A stretch of DNA of 64,000 bases from Gracilaria domingensis (GCA_022539475.1 VCMS01000169.1:306711-370710), one strand, 5' to 3'; positions 45,036 to 56,550 are shown, counted from the stretch's first letter. Notes: generated from the sequence alone by a model not told the origin. Translations and numbers: made by a program.

Positions 45036-46421
45036 TTAAAACCCATCCACGAACATCATGCATCTCTCCTGAGCGGAGTACACATTTCGACAGCGATGGA
45101 ACGCTTTGTTCAACCGAGTTGAGTAAACCGTTTCGGTCTCTTCAGTCTTCTGCTTAGTATCTCGCAGAGCGAGCGTCGCGTTGTGAATCGCGCTTCCTGT
45201 TGCATAGGACCTCAGGAGATATTGGACCGCTTCCGGCCAACAACTGACACCTCCCTCAGATGCACGGGACGATCCTCGGACCGAGTTAAACTGATCTTCA
45301 GCCATCCCTGACAGAAAATATGGTAAAGCGAGAAACGCTTGCGCCTCGTTCATACCGAGAATGTCGGCTTCCTGCACAAAGCGGGCCAGGAAGTCCAGTA
45401 CCAGAATTGGATCTTCGCCATCGAATTTCTTCGTAAAGACGATATTCAGTCTTCTGATGTGGTCCTTCACCTTACCGGTGCTTCGCGAGGTGCAACTTGA
45501 CGATGAATCGTCCAATCGGTAATAACGATACGATAACAGCTTCCTGTACAGGAGATTCGTTGGTTTCAACTCCTTGAGTCCAAGATGACGTCTACCTTCC
45601 TCGCGAGAGCGAATCACTCCTTGAGTAGCGTATGTCGCCTTTGACTTCGTCCCGCGGGATCTACTCCCATACCGTTCTCGGTCTTCCTCACTGTCCGAAG
45701 AACTGGATGACGTATATTTCGCAGAGCGAACGCTAGAATTGGAACTAGACGAATCCGAGTCGTAACGGAGTTCGTTTTCGGATCGTCGATTTCCGTGATA
45801 CGGAGATTGGCGTGCCGAGCGCTTAGAGGCTTCTTCCTTAGCATTCTTCGCATCAGATGCGTTATCCATCCGGATGATCTCTTCGAGAGTAGACAACCGA
45901 GTGGTGAGGCGATCGATTTCAGTTCGATGCTCCTGAATAGAGGAATGGTAAGCTTGAACAAAAGCGGCTGGTGCACCCAGACTTTCCAAAATGGAATTCA
46001 CGTCTTGACGTAAGACACGAATGTCATTGGTCGGATCTCCGATTTCAGCTTGGTCAAGCTTCCGTCTGAGATACTGCAGATTCTCGAACAACGAGTTTTG
46101 CGCGAGCTGACTGACACGCAGTTGAGCCTCGAGGTACGAGTATCCAGGGGTTTCAACCACATCTTCTGGTCTCTCCGTGGCCGGAGTACCCGTGACGGGC
46201 GGAGCTCCTGTCGTAGAAGCGGCCATCGGACCCGACGTGACTGACGAAGCTCTCCGGGGTTCCGGGACCTGTTCATTGTCAGGCGACCTTGCAGGTACGG
46301 AGGCGCGAGAACGCGGAGGCCTAGCTGGAGGCACACCAGCATCTCTGGCCACACCGTTTCGAGAGTTCGGCGCAGGTGGCGCCATACCGAGACACGGTGT
46401 ACCGAACTGCGGTAAGATCAA
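45036..46421 (-). pseudogene. Element 2 gag
   Basis: Starts MAPPAPNSRNGVARD. An Ala/Pro/Arg-rich N-terminus, a coiled-coil-like part (LAQNSLFENLQYLRRKLDQA), a Ser-rich acidic linker, and a retrotransposon gag domain with DPILVLDFLARFVQEADILG and AFLALPYFLSGMAEDQFNSV. Ends near VDGF. It matches the plus-strand fragment at 38225-38590. Confidence 0.88.
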
Positions 46422-46429
46422 ATTAACAA

Positions 46430-47345
46430 CGAGAGGTCTCGATACTCCAAAGAGTAAGTAACGAACAACAAATAAAACACTCTAGAGAGTCCACTGTTCC
46501 ACAGTAGCTTCCCAAAAACCAATTGATCACTAATCTTGAGACTCCTCGACAAGAACGAGAACGAAAGAAAGAATCCAACCCCTTCTAAGTCGGGAGACCA
46601 CTTGTAGAGCAAAACCCCAGCGATGGGATCGTCTCTCAAGGCGTTCGAGTCCTTGCCCTCTAGACGAGGTGAACTCAGTGGTGAGCCCTCCGAACACGGA
46701 TAGTGCCGGTGTAAGACCGCCCGTGGTACGGGATATACCTACGGAGGTTGAGGGGTGAACGGGCCTGATCCAGGAATCGGGCGAGAAGTGACGGAATGGT
46801 TGAAGAGGAAGGTACCGTAGAGCGGTGTAAGCCCTAGGTAAAGAGGGAGAAAGAAGGGAAAACAAAGGAGGGAAAGAGGGGAATCCCGCGGCGGGACGTG
46901 CGGCAAGCGGCAACAGACCCGGCGCCGGGAGAAGACGATGTGTATTAAGCCCACGCATCACAACTCTATACAGAGACGGAAACGCTACCAATTGTGGTGA
47001 AAGCAGTACAACTGCACAGTAAACAAAACAGAAAGTCCGAAGACACGGAATAAATAAGCCCAAAGGCAAGGCCACAATGGTCAGTATTGCCTGAGTGATC
47101 CCGAGGGATGAATCCAATCCGTACCGTACGCGGTAACCCTCCTGAGAGAGTTGTACACTTCGCGCAGGCGAACTTGGTTGAGGGCCGAACTCGGTTACAC
47201 TTTACTGAAGGAGGAGGTGACCGGTCACCTCTTATATCGTAACCGATAAATTAGTTAAACGAAATTAAATAATCTAGTACACCTCTAAGCAGGTCCGTAG
47301 ACGTGGTGCACATGACAACCCGCGGCAGCGGCCAGTAAAATATCC
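46430..47345 (-). repeat. Presumed 5' LTR and leader of element 2
   Basis: Non-coding stretch ahead of gag with pyrimidine-rich runs on the minus strand. No second copy is available in the window to fix the LTR borders, so this is by position only. Confidence 0.5.
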
Positions 47346-47574
47346 GACAATCAGAACAAGACATGTGTGAACACACCTATTCCTACACACGCGTACACGC
47401 GACCAATACTCATCTGCGCCACGTCATGGCCGTCCCCTCAGGGTGCCATACCTCAATACTGCCAAAACGTATCCCATCCGTGGGCCAATACTCATACCTT
47501 CCGAGTACCCGGAATCATCCTTACCAGGGGTTTATGAAATCCTTCCCCGTGTACCGGGCGAGCACATTTTGCTC

Positions 47575-47845
47575 TACAGTTATGCCCAACAGCGTTTGCC
47601 TGGATATCTCCACTCGCTGTGGCTCGCCGGAATTACCCGGATTCTGCACCGATTCTACCCATCCCAATCTCCGGTTGCACGCCCAAGAGGGAGCTGCCCG
47701 GATTTACACCCGGCCTGTGTCAGTCCTATCAAAACGTTCTGGCACCGTCTCTACTCCTATAGTGAGCGGGTTTCGAACACCGCGTGGGTGAGATTTCCGC
47801 GATGCGGCTCTTGTTCGCCCACTCGTGAGACTGCACCGCAGGTAG
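47575..47845 (+). repeat. Dispersed repeat R3, copy 2
   Basis: Same ordered blocks as 25255-25510 (cactcgctgtggctcgccgg, ggatttacacccggcctgtg, gcggctcttgttcgcccact). Lies next to the presumed LTR of element 2. Confidence 0.65.
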
Positions 47846-47849
47846 GGGT

Positions 47850-48980
47850 CTCAGCAATAAAACATTATCTAGGCAGTAACTCTTTCGAAAAACAAGACAA
47901 CGAAAGACAATAGAATCACACACTATGATCAATTTTCTACAAAAGCAGTTTCGATACACACTTCCAAAGCGTAATGAATCCAACAATATGTCAAATTGTC
48001 GGAGACAATCTAGGAAAGCTGCGAACTTTAGAGTCATCTACGATAATGAGACAAAAGCCCTGTGTACAGGCTAGAATTCTTAGTGAATAGGCAGGCTAGA
48101 ATTCTTATTGAAGAGAGGAAAGTGTTCTTTAAACCCCTGCAGAGGGAAGAGACATGAACTTCGTTCGGACCCTTCCTTCAAATAGAAAAAAGAAGTAAGT
48201 AAACAGCTTTTGAAAATTGGGCAACGGTTTGAGTGTAAGTTGAGATCAAATTGTCCTCATGGGCGTAAGGAGCTCACAGAAATCGGTCGATGAGTCGCAG
48301 GTCGTGTGTGGACAACGTTTTTGCAAGTTTGAAAATATCACGAGACAAATAAACAGAACGATGGGGCACAAGCGGCGACGAGCAGACTGAGGTACGAGAT
48401 CAACATGATCGGGCACAGAAAAAAAACAGACATACTGGTTGTGCGTACCTGTTAAGCAGAGATAAAAACAAAAGGAACAGTCTCTTTCTGTTTTGGTTTT
48501 TCCACTCATCAGCCGAGTTTGAATACGGGCTTTGCTGCTCTGGTTTTTATCATGATATACATCACGGAGCTACGTTGATTTTTGTTGCCGTTTAGATTGG
48601 TACTCTCGAGCAATAAAATTGATCTAATGTAGAAGTTATTTTGAAAAATATTGGCAAATGCGCTGTTTGACATAGCCCATTTTTTGAAATATTTTTTGTT
48701 TGTTGTAGAAAGCGGAAACGCAAGGCCAGCGCAGCAGATTGGTAATGTGCACATGTTGACCGCCAACGAGTAGGGCATTCGCCGGAACGGTCTTGCATTT
48801 TATTTTTTGCAAGGTGGCGCAATGGGCAGCGCAATTTTGCAGCCCCGAAACGCTCTCAAAAACAAAAATGTCTCGCGTTTTCTGCGCTCGCCTTGCTGGA
48901 GGCCTCTAAGCCGTAAGGTTTTTTTAATGCCTTGTATCAGCGTTTTGAGCAGTAAACTTCTCTAACTGAAAGACGCAAAG
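47850..48980. other. Anonymous intergenic DNA
   Basis: No supportable gene. A short exact repeat, aggctagaattctta, occurs twice around 48070-48105. Confidence 0.4.
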
Positions 48981-48984
48981 CTTC

Positions 48985-50245
48985 TCTAGAATTTATGTTT
49001 TGATACATAATTATTTTTCTTTAAGCCTACCATCAAGCCAAAAAAACTTCTTCATTTCATATATTAGTCTTCAGATAATTATCGTATGAAGAAGTTTTTG
49101 TTCCGTGAGTGTACCATCTGTAGCTCTTCTTTCTGTTTTGATATAGCATGACGCAGTTCTGCGTCATGTATAATAATTTACTTAAATATTGATCGTGCCA
49201 TGGAACATACCCAGTTGGTTATAGGAGCTATTTTGAAACTCTCGCAGACCTGATAGTCTGGAAGTGACCTGTGAAAATTATTAAAAGATAGATAGATTGT
49301 TTGTGTAAAGTATTCAGTACGAAGCGTTTAATTTGCTTAAGAATTAATACCTTGGAATCTTGGCTTTGAATTATATATTTCGAACTTAATGTAAAAAACA
49401 GAATTTCTCGTACTCAAAATGGAATATTACAAAACAAACCTTTACACAAATTTAAATTTAAATCTTGTGCTGTAACACATAGAGCTGAAGAAAGGTATTA
49501 TGATATCCCAGAAAACCACTTAAACAAAAAATACAAAACAGAATAATGTTTTTGTTATGGCTCTGTTTAGGCTATATGTAGTGATTCTTAAATATTTTTG
49601 GATGCAATTACAGAAGAAACACCTACAAATTTCTTGTACAAAACTCTTTGTTTTGTATATCACTTAAGGTACATTTCCTGTTAGCGCTGATGTGCGCAGT
49701 GTGGTTCGAGTGAACCTGGGAGCTGCCGGACGAACCCTCAGGAGGTTCTGTCTCAGCGTCTTTTATATGTTTTATTGTTTCCATTTTAGGAAACACTCTG
49801 CTAAGCTACTAAATAATTTAACTATTACGTAGCACTATAGACTATTTCTTGTCCGCTATAATATTAGCCAAGTAAGAGCTTGACACTCTCTCAGATTATC
49901 TCTGACATTTCCCAAATGTGTGCTTGGAAGAAATTTTCTTTCTCGAGCCGCTCATTTGTTGGCATGGCAGTGATCCAATCACTGCAATGTTTCAAAAAAG
50001 GCCTTAAAGGCAACGCGTGACACGGCTCATATGATTAAATGATTTTATCAGAATAGGACTGATGGTTTGAAAACAAAGGGATCATTCTATATATAAGCTC
50101 GCATTTTTTGTCAGTGTACCAACAAGCTAAAAGGATTACCAAAACTACTGTTAACGCTAGTATTTATTTTTTTCGCTCAAATTCGCTTTAAATTTTGAGC
50201 TGTTTAGCCAGTGTCCACTTTAGTAGGAGCTTTGTGCCTTGCATG
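48985..50245 (+). repeat. R2 repeat, copy 2, with the MULE site empty
   Basis: Inverted relative to copy 1. Contains the uninterrupted MULE target tatatagaatgatcc's reverse context around 50080-50100 (gggatcattctatatataag). It carries two insertions of its own absent from copy 1: about 240 bp near 49.09-49.33 kb (flanked by aagaa) and 226 bp at 49679-49904. AT-rich, no gene recognised. Confidence 0.8.
49679..49904. mobile_element. 226-bp insertion in R2 with 8-bp target duplication
   Basis: Flanked by acatttcc at 49671-49678 and 49905-49912. The other R2 copy has the uninterrupted site. Begins tgttagcgctgatgtgcgca and ends cagattatctctg. No terminal inverted repeats seen. The motif tggttcgagtgaacc near 49701 resembles a tRNA B-box, so a SINE is possible; a hAT derivative is the alternative given the 8-bp duplication. 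Confidence 0.7.
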
Positions 50246-50249
50246 ACGA

Positions 50250-51420
50250 AATAGAGCTTATTCTAAAAATAAGCGATGGCCTACGAGACTGTTCCAAATT
50301 TCGGCATATTACGGCCAAAATGTAAGTAGACAGTCCCTTGAAATATGTTAATTTTGCTAATCAGCTCTAGATTAGATTTACGCCTACACCAGTAGGAGCT
50401 TTGCTACAAACTTTCCTTCCAGAGCTCCGACGTTCTCCGTCGTGGAGGCAACCACTTAGGAGGGACTTTGTTCCCGCTGCTTCGCTTTCGCCACACGCGC
50501 GCTTCGGTATCCGTGACTTCTTTATTTCTTTGCGCGCTTTGCTACCGCACTCGCTACGCCGCCTACATCGTGTCTAGCTCACTCCCCGCTGAGCCAGTTC
50601 ATTGCAGGGGGCTCTGATACGCATATGTGCATGAGATATATCAAATACAGTATATCACGCGTGAGATACGACTCGCGTCTTCTCAATGGAGCATTGTAGA
50701 TTTTCTGACTATGAAAAGTTAGAACCAGCCCCACACCATATAATTCTCCGTCTTATCAGGATGACTGAGCTCTGCTCACCAAACAGAGTGAAGATGATGG
50801 AAATGATGTTCTCAGTAGAGAGATCAATTATGAGTTGAAATGGAAATATGCGTGTTGGAAATTGGAATCACTTACATAACGTCCGCGTAGACTATCTTGG
50901 TTGAAGCGCTGTACATCTGACGCGGAGAGCCATCGCGGACGTCCGCCCTACGAAAGTGTTATAGGCTTAGAGAACAAAACTCATAGAACATATTGCGTAG
51001 TGAGACTGACACCAACTTTAGACAATATATAAACTGCGATGACAAGCTGCGAGGAGCATCCGAACTCCTCGCCAGTCTTGTCGTTTTCTTGAACTAATCG
51101 TGAAACCTCCAGGGTCCTATACAGCGTTAGCGCGAGAAACAAATTTCAAACATTTCATACTCAGAAAATCTACAAGAAGCCTTCAAAGTGAACCTTTTTA
51201 TTATTTACCGTTTGTTGCAAATGTATCTATATAATCAGCCATCTAATCGTCTTAAGAGTGCGCATTCCGCCTCCTGCTCTCGTGGCAAACCGTATGCACT
51301 GACCAAGCAGCCTTTTCCTGTAAGTTCATGCTCAGTCTCTGCTGATGTCACCGTCTCCAACCTGACGTTCGCAGTCGAGCCCATCCAAGCGCTATGTAAG
51401 CTCCAACCCTGCTCAGCTCA
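50250..51420. other. Intergenic region with R4 copy, upstream of the VioB-like gene
   Basis: Holds the R4 repeat (50590-50672: attgcagggggctctgatac, cgcatatgtgcatgagatat, atcaaatacagtatatcac). Otherwise no gene. The last part is the promoter region of the VioB-like gene. Confidence 0.5.
51026..51033 (+). promoter_or_regulatory. Possible TATA box of the VioB-like gene
   Basis: tatataaa in gacaatatataaactgcg, 470 bases before the likely start codon. This would imply a long leader; tentative. Confidence 0.25.
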
Positions 51421-51498
51421 ATGCCTTCCACTCCCCTTCTGTTCACACCTTCCAAACCATCGGCCTTCATCACTATCGCTCCTGCTCAGCTCGTCATC

Positions 51499-54400
51499 AT
51501 GCAACCTCATCCGCATGCTCGTCCGAAACTCCCGCGTCTCAACTTCTCGGGCCGATTCTTTTGTGATGTGTCTACGGTGAACAATGATGTTCGTCACTTC
51601 GATGTCAACAATTTCCGTCCCAACTACCAGATACCGGAAGATGAATCAAACACCAATGGACAGTAAGTCTAAAACTCAGCCCCTTATGCCTCGCGCTTCA
51701 TATACCGCATTCAGCTAACTCCAAGCCGTTCCCATGTGATCTGTTTCTTTTCGACAACCCCGTGCTTCCCTCGTCCCGTCAGGTGGAATCCGGAAGGTAC
51801 CGGTACATTCTCTCTCACCAACTGCAACGTTGTCTCCGTGCACACCCTACAACCTGCTACCGACACGTCTCGGAGTACGTCGGGCGAGGTCCTTCTGGGC
51901 GATCCGCTCAGTGGTGCTCAAATCTCTGGCAACACCGTCACCGTGCAGGGCAAAATGGTTGATCTTGATCCCCAGATGCAATTTATCAGTCAACTCTTTG
52001 GCGTTCGTGTTACCATAAAAGCCCCGAATGCGAACATATCGCCAGATAACATCAGCGGTGATGTTCTTTCCGGTGAAATCCTTCCCTGCGCTTTCCGTGA
52101 TATGTGGACTAGTCTGCCATCCCGCGAAGGTTTCCCAAAGCTCAGTGCAGTATATCAAGGCGTCATCAAACTGGATGCTTTCTCTTGCCAAAGCTCACAG
52201 TTTTTGAGGGAATGTGAGCCGTACATTAACTCTTCCAAACAAGATAAGCGCTTTCCTTTTGGTGCGATGAGCATCCGCTTCCGCGTTGCAAACTTTGACA
52301 GTTCCCGAAGCTCGGATAATTTTCGTTATGGCGACGTCAATGGACTTATCCAACCATGGCTTCTAGGACAACCGGATACTTTTGACGCAGCTCGCGTCAT
52401 GCGACCTATTGGTGACATGGATGTCGGTCCCGCCTACTTCTCCTTGCAGAAGTCGGGCAACAACTATTCTGTCTCCGTTGATCTTTGCAACAGCTTGGTT
52501 CGTGTGGAACCCGACCGGTACAAAGATATTGGCAGCTTGCTCCTCTGCATTCTAGTTGGTGGCTATCACGCTAATGCACGCCCCACCCTCCAATTGCTTG
52601 GTGAAGTACCCTATCTCAGTTTTGAATTTCACCAGTTGAGCAGTTCTGTTGCGGAAATATCCGTCTCCGAATCACTTGCGTTGGAAATCTCTAACAACCC
52701 TCTTGGAATCGTTGCAGAGTTGGAAGGAGTTCAGACTGTGCTGTTCGCTGAAGCAAATGACGGTCTCTTCGCCAAAGCAGATCAAACCTTCATGAGACTG
52801 AACAAAGGAGATGAGATGCCGTGCAACATTTTCGTAGCGGCGTTCGGGTCACGACAGAGGCAAGGCTATCCCGTATTGGTTGGGCTCGACAGCTCAGGAA
52901 TGAAATTTCCGCGTTCTCCTTTGCCTGGTATACCGCTGGACGGCATCATTTTGAACACCAATACGCCTACGAGCCCAGACTTCACAACCACAGTGTACAC
53001 GAATGAGAAGGGAGTAGCTTGCCTGAAGATATGTGCAGGAGAAATCCATAAGCCACGTAAGTATCTGGACGGTCAGGTGTACGGCGTGAGATATTCAGCC
53101 ACATCTTTGCTGCCGCCTCAAGATCCATCCAAAAAAGCGAGTGACAACGTGAACGTTCTCGTGTTTGATGAATTCGTTGCTCCACCTAATCCAAGTTGGA
53201 TTGGAGATATCCTCCCTATCTTTAAGCAGTACGCCAACTTGTATCCATCGATGGGCCGCGTTGTGAGGTTGGATGACTATGGCTCAGTCTTGAGCAGAAG
53301 AAAAGCTTTGTGGGGTTGTTTCACCGTTCCGGAGACTAGCGCACGCTACATGCCCGTTAGTCGTAATCTATCGGCTGCAAAGAGAGAAATGATCGTCAAT
53401 TGGTTGGGTGATCCGTACTCGCAGGAGGAGAAAGAGAAGACACCTCTTTTCATGAACACTAAGAGCAAATCCGATCTAATGGACGCTTTGCAAATTGCGA
53501 TTGAGTTGGAGCACGCAACCATTCCTCCCTATCTCACCGCTCTCTACAGTATCAAAAGAGGATACAACCAATACATCGCTGATGCGATTCGAGAGGTGGT
53601 TCAAGACGAGATGGCCCATATGACAATGGCATGCAATATTCTGATCTCGATTGGTGGGAGACCTAACATAAACAAAATGGGATTCGTGCCAAAATATCCA
53701 GGACCGTTGCCTGGAGGGTTGAGAAACGGTCTTCTTCTTCGACTGAGAAAGCTGTGTCTGGAGCAGGTGAAAGCGTTTATGGACTTGGAGGCCCCTGAGC
53801 AGCAACTGTTGACGCAATACGGTACGGCAAACGGCACGGCTGCAAATCCTCAAAGAGCAAGCCATGTGCAGACCAATGACTTCACAATTGGATTTGTATA
53901 CGATCAAATTATAGAGGCTTTGACAAATCTGCATGAGACCGGACACATTCAATTCCCTGATGATGTTGGACAAGACCTTGAGCAAGAAAATCTCAAATTC
54001 CAAGTGGTCAATCATTTCACTCCGAAAGTGAGCCAGATTAGGAACTTAGAGGACGCCGTGAATGCCATCGAGAAAATCAAGGACGAAGGAGAAGGTGCAT
54101 CTCCGACCAACCCCACTGATTGCGATGTGGATCCGGAAACAGGACTTCTCGAGCTTTCGCATTTCTTCAAGTTTTCTGAGATTGTCAACGGACGTCGCAT
54201 TGTTCTTCATGATGATGAGACACAACAAGGGTTCTCATACTCTGGACCTAAGATTGAAATCGACGAAGATGGAGTTTACAACATGCAGGACGATCCGAAC
54301 GTGAAGTTCTTGCCAAAAGGTTCGCGAGCTCGTTTGAGGTCAGAAGCGTTCTCTCGACACTACAGAGCATTGCTCAACGCGCTGCACATATCGTTCAATG

Positions 54401-54579
54401 GCAACCCGGATTACATCGATCAGGCAGTGTCATTAATGTTCCAGCTGACAATATTCGCAGAACCTCTGATGCAAATGCCTGTCCTGGGCTTGAACGACGA
54501 TGGAAGGGTCCCGGAAGACGGAACAACGGTAGGAATTAGCTTCCAAATGCCTTTTGATGAGCGTGAGGACGACATGTGA
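51499..54579 (+). CDS. VioB-like ferritin-fold protein (iminophenyl-pyruvate dimer synthase-like), two exons
   Basis: Exon 1 51499-51662, intron 51663-51782 (gtaagt..cccgtcag), exon 2 51783-54579. The join gives NTNGQWNPEGTGTF in frame and 986 residues, close to bacterial VioB (998). The N-terminus KLPRLNFSGRFFCDVSTVNN is a family hallmark. The ferritin-like domain begins at about residue 615 (DALQIAIELEHATIPPYLTA) with a further helix REVVQDEMAHMTMACNI, where Glu and ExxH residues suit a di-iron centre. Bacterial VioB couples imine indole-pyruvates in violacein synthesis; many relatives have unknown substrates, so the reaction here is open. An in-frame upstream ATG (51421) is possible, but homologues start near the later one. 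AATAAA follows at 54641. Horizontal origin is an inference. Confidence 0.87.
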
Positions 54580-54640
54580 CGTATGGTTGCTTCATTTTGT
54601 GGTAGAAAGCAAAATAGAGTTTAGTGCTCACCACTCTGGT

Positions 54641-54646
54641 AATAAA
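54641..54646 (+). terminator. Polyadenylation signal of the VioB-like gene
   Basis: aataaa in ggtaataaagaag, 62 bases after the stop. The next gene has nearly the same context (ggtaataaacagc), which supports use. Confidence 0.55.
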
Positions 54647-54733
54647 GAAGCGGTATTTAAGATGCCCACATCAGTGCTTTGAGAAGCGAGCTTCTCGAAG
54701 AAAAAACCCCGCAAAGCTCCTTCGGAAACCCAG

Positions 54734-54948
54734 TGTAACACAGAGGACAGCCTACAAGCCGAAGTCCCTCCTGATCACCGTGCTTGGCTTGTAGCTGACG
54801 TGTTACGAGACAGTCAGAGACAGTAGACATCTTGTAGGATAGTTGTAGACATCTGTAGACTGCTACAAGATCTGTATTAAAGGAGCGTCAGCCGGCCTTC
54901 CCCTCCATCGAGGAAGGCCAGACTTCACTCAACCATCATAGTGTTACA
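54734..54948. mobile_element. Solo LTR or TRIM-like element, 215 bp
   Basis: Starts tgtaacac and ends gtgttaca (8-bp inverted ends, TG..CA) and is flanked by the 5-bp duplication cccag (54729-54733 and 54949-54953). Size and duplication fit a solo LTR of a small element. Fossil remnant without coding sequence. Confidence 0.8.
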
Positions 54949-55677
54949 CCCAGTTAGCCATTGAATCAAAATTGGAAGCACAAAATGTTAAAAAATTAGG
55001 ATTGTTTTATGCAATAAAGTGTACTTCTTTTTCAAATGTCACCGTAAAATTCTTTTGCCTTTGTACACGGTTTTTATGTCTACAGATATATACAGATATA
55101 TGTCAAAATTTTGCAACTATCTCTTTAGAAAACGGAGTTTTTAGACGTAATTGTTTGTAACCAAGCCGCCAGTCATCAAACTGTTCCAAGCTGCTTCGAT
55201 GCGACTTTCACCACGCCAGCGCAACATTTGCTCTTGTGAGTGACTGCTTCCATAAGTTTTCCGAGCAGGCAAAAGCGCTGGACACTCAGAAACAGTATGA
55301 TGCTCGGGGCGGTTGAAACTGCTTGATCTTCTGATGTCATTTCGTGGCAGCGTTGCGAGAGGGCAGCTGTGGTCTTGGGCGGGAAGCTTTCCAAAACGAC
55401 AATTGATTGGGCGATGCGTACCATACATCACGTGCGCGTGATGTTCAACTACGTGTTATTCGTGGCGGTGCCTGTCCACGTGTGCTACGTGTTATTGATA
55501 GGCAGTGCGTTTTATACGCACCACCCAAACTGAAATGAAAGGCATTGCATCTTCCGGCACCCTCATATCTTCCAAGCAGCGAGCACAACTCCGTCTTTTG
55601 CGCGGAACAGCCACCACTCGCTTTCAACGGAGAGCTTCACCGTCTCATGACGCCGATCACATAGTATTCACGGCCCA

Positions 55678-56505
55678 ATGCATACTCCCTGCTCCGACTA
55701 CGATCTGCTCATCGTCGGCGCTGGCTATCTCGGAAGCCGAGTGGCGCGACAGTGGCGACACATTCATCCTGCTGCCGTCATCGTCGCTGAAACCAGAACA
55801 GATTCTTCCCACTCCGCGCTACGCGATATCGGTGCAACTCCCGCTCTGGCTGGCTGCTCTTCCCAATCGTTTCCGTACGTTGTGTTTACCGCCCCGCCAT
55901 ATGGAAATGTCAACTACCACGCGCTGGTTGAAGCTGCTGCAAAGCGTGCGCAACGAAGATTTGTCTTCACGTCGTCCACTTCGGTGTATGGTAGTGCAAA
56001 GTCTGTGACTGAGAATACGCCTACGTCGGACCAAGGGAGGGGTTCATTTCTGTTCCACGCCGAGGCCGCCGCATTGCGATACGACGTTTCGTTGGTTTTA
56101 CGTCTAACGGGACTTTATTCGCTCGAGAGGGGTCCACAAGTGTACTGGCGTTCAAAGAAAATATTGCCCGGCAATGAGAAAGCTCGAGTTAATGTCGTGC
56201 ACTATGACGATGCGGCCTCGGCAGTGGTGCGCGCGTTGTGTGTAGAGACTACGCCAGAGAGGCGTGTGTTTCTCATTGGTGCGCCTGAAACTCCGAATCG
56301 AGCTCAGATTCTTGAATGTCTGTTACAGCATCCTGTGTACAAGGGCATTATTTCACGCCAATTTGAGAATGACGAACCGTACTTTGAACGACATATTGAT
56401 GGAGACTGGTCCAATCGCTTTCTGGATTGGCGACCAGTTTATTCCAGTCTCGTGCACTTTCTTGAGCGGCATGCTGCGCGTGTCACGGCTTCCAGTGCTG
56501 TGTAG
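55678..56505 (+). CDS. NAD(P)-binding epimerase/dehydratase-like protein (atypical SDR)
   Basis: 275 residues, single exon. The Rossmann start DLLIVGAGYLGSRVARQW (about residues 8-25) holds the GxGxxG-type dinucleotide loop. YVVFTAPPYGNVNYHALVEA and RRFVFTSSTSVYG (about 92-104) correspond to strands 4 and 5 of extended SDRs. The usual YxxxK is replaced by a FHAEAAAL stretch (about 124-131), as in YeeZ-type members, so classical dehydrogenase chemistry is doubtful. VLRLTGLYSLERGP and NVVHYDDAASAVVRAL are the conserved second half. It lies between the VioB-like gene and the glutathione gene on the same strand with its own poly(A) signal, so co-regulation is not implied. Substrate unknown. Confidence 0.82.
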   Translation: MHTPCSDYDLLIVGAGYLGSRVARQWRHIHPAAVIVAETRTDSSHSALRDIGATPALAGCSSQSFPYVVFTAPPYGNVNYHALVEAAAKRAQRRFVFTSSTSVYGSAKSVTENTPTSDQGRGSFLFHAEAAALRYDVSLVLRLTGLYSLERGPQVYWRSKKILPGNEKARVNVVHYDDAASAVVRALCVETTPERRVFLIGAPETPNRAQILECLLQHPVYKGIISRQFENDEPYFERHIDGDWSNRFLDWRPVYSSLVHFLERHAARVTASSAV

Positions 56506-56544
56506 TGTTCAACGAGTGGGGAACAGTAGTGCCACTAGTTCGGT

Positions 56545-56550
56545 AATAAA
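56545..56550 (+). terminator. Polyadenylation signal of the epimerase-like gene
   Basis: aataaa in cggtaataaacagc, 40 bases after the stop codon. Confidence 0.55.

Larger units (their letters stand above)
38600..47345 (-). mobile_element. Gypsy/chromovirus LTR retrotransposon, broken fossil (element 2)
   Basis: Minus-strand Ty3/Gypsy element. In its own direction: presumed 5' LTR and leader (about 47.3-46.4 kb), gag (46421-45036), zinc knuckle and protease (44657-43596), reverse transcriptase and RNase H (about 43.1-41.4 kb), integrase (41.33-40.65 kb), a long Pro/Thr/Ser-rich tail (40623-39736) and a chromodomain-like block (about 38.99-38.85 kb). A matching 3' LTR was not found, so the 3' end looks truncated where it meets the plus-strand gag fragment. 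Roughly five or more breaks interrupt the coding part. Better preserved, hence probably younger, than element 1. Confidence 0.9.

Noticed and set aside
47755-47830. Possible tRNA in repeat R3 on the minus strand (gagtggg pairing with cccgctc)
   Set aside because: Only about 60 bases between the arms and no D-arm or anticodon arm; not a functional tRNA.
49151-49170. Near-perfect 20-bp palindrome atgacgcagttctgcgtcat inside R2 copy 2
   Set aside because: Resembles a CRE-like or bZIP site, but lies in an insertion within a repeat with no gene nearby; no regulatory role can be argued.
51188-51580. 130-codon ORF overlapping exon 1 of the VioB-like gene
   Set aside because: Different frame from the homologous exon, no recognisable sequence.
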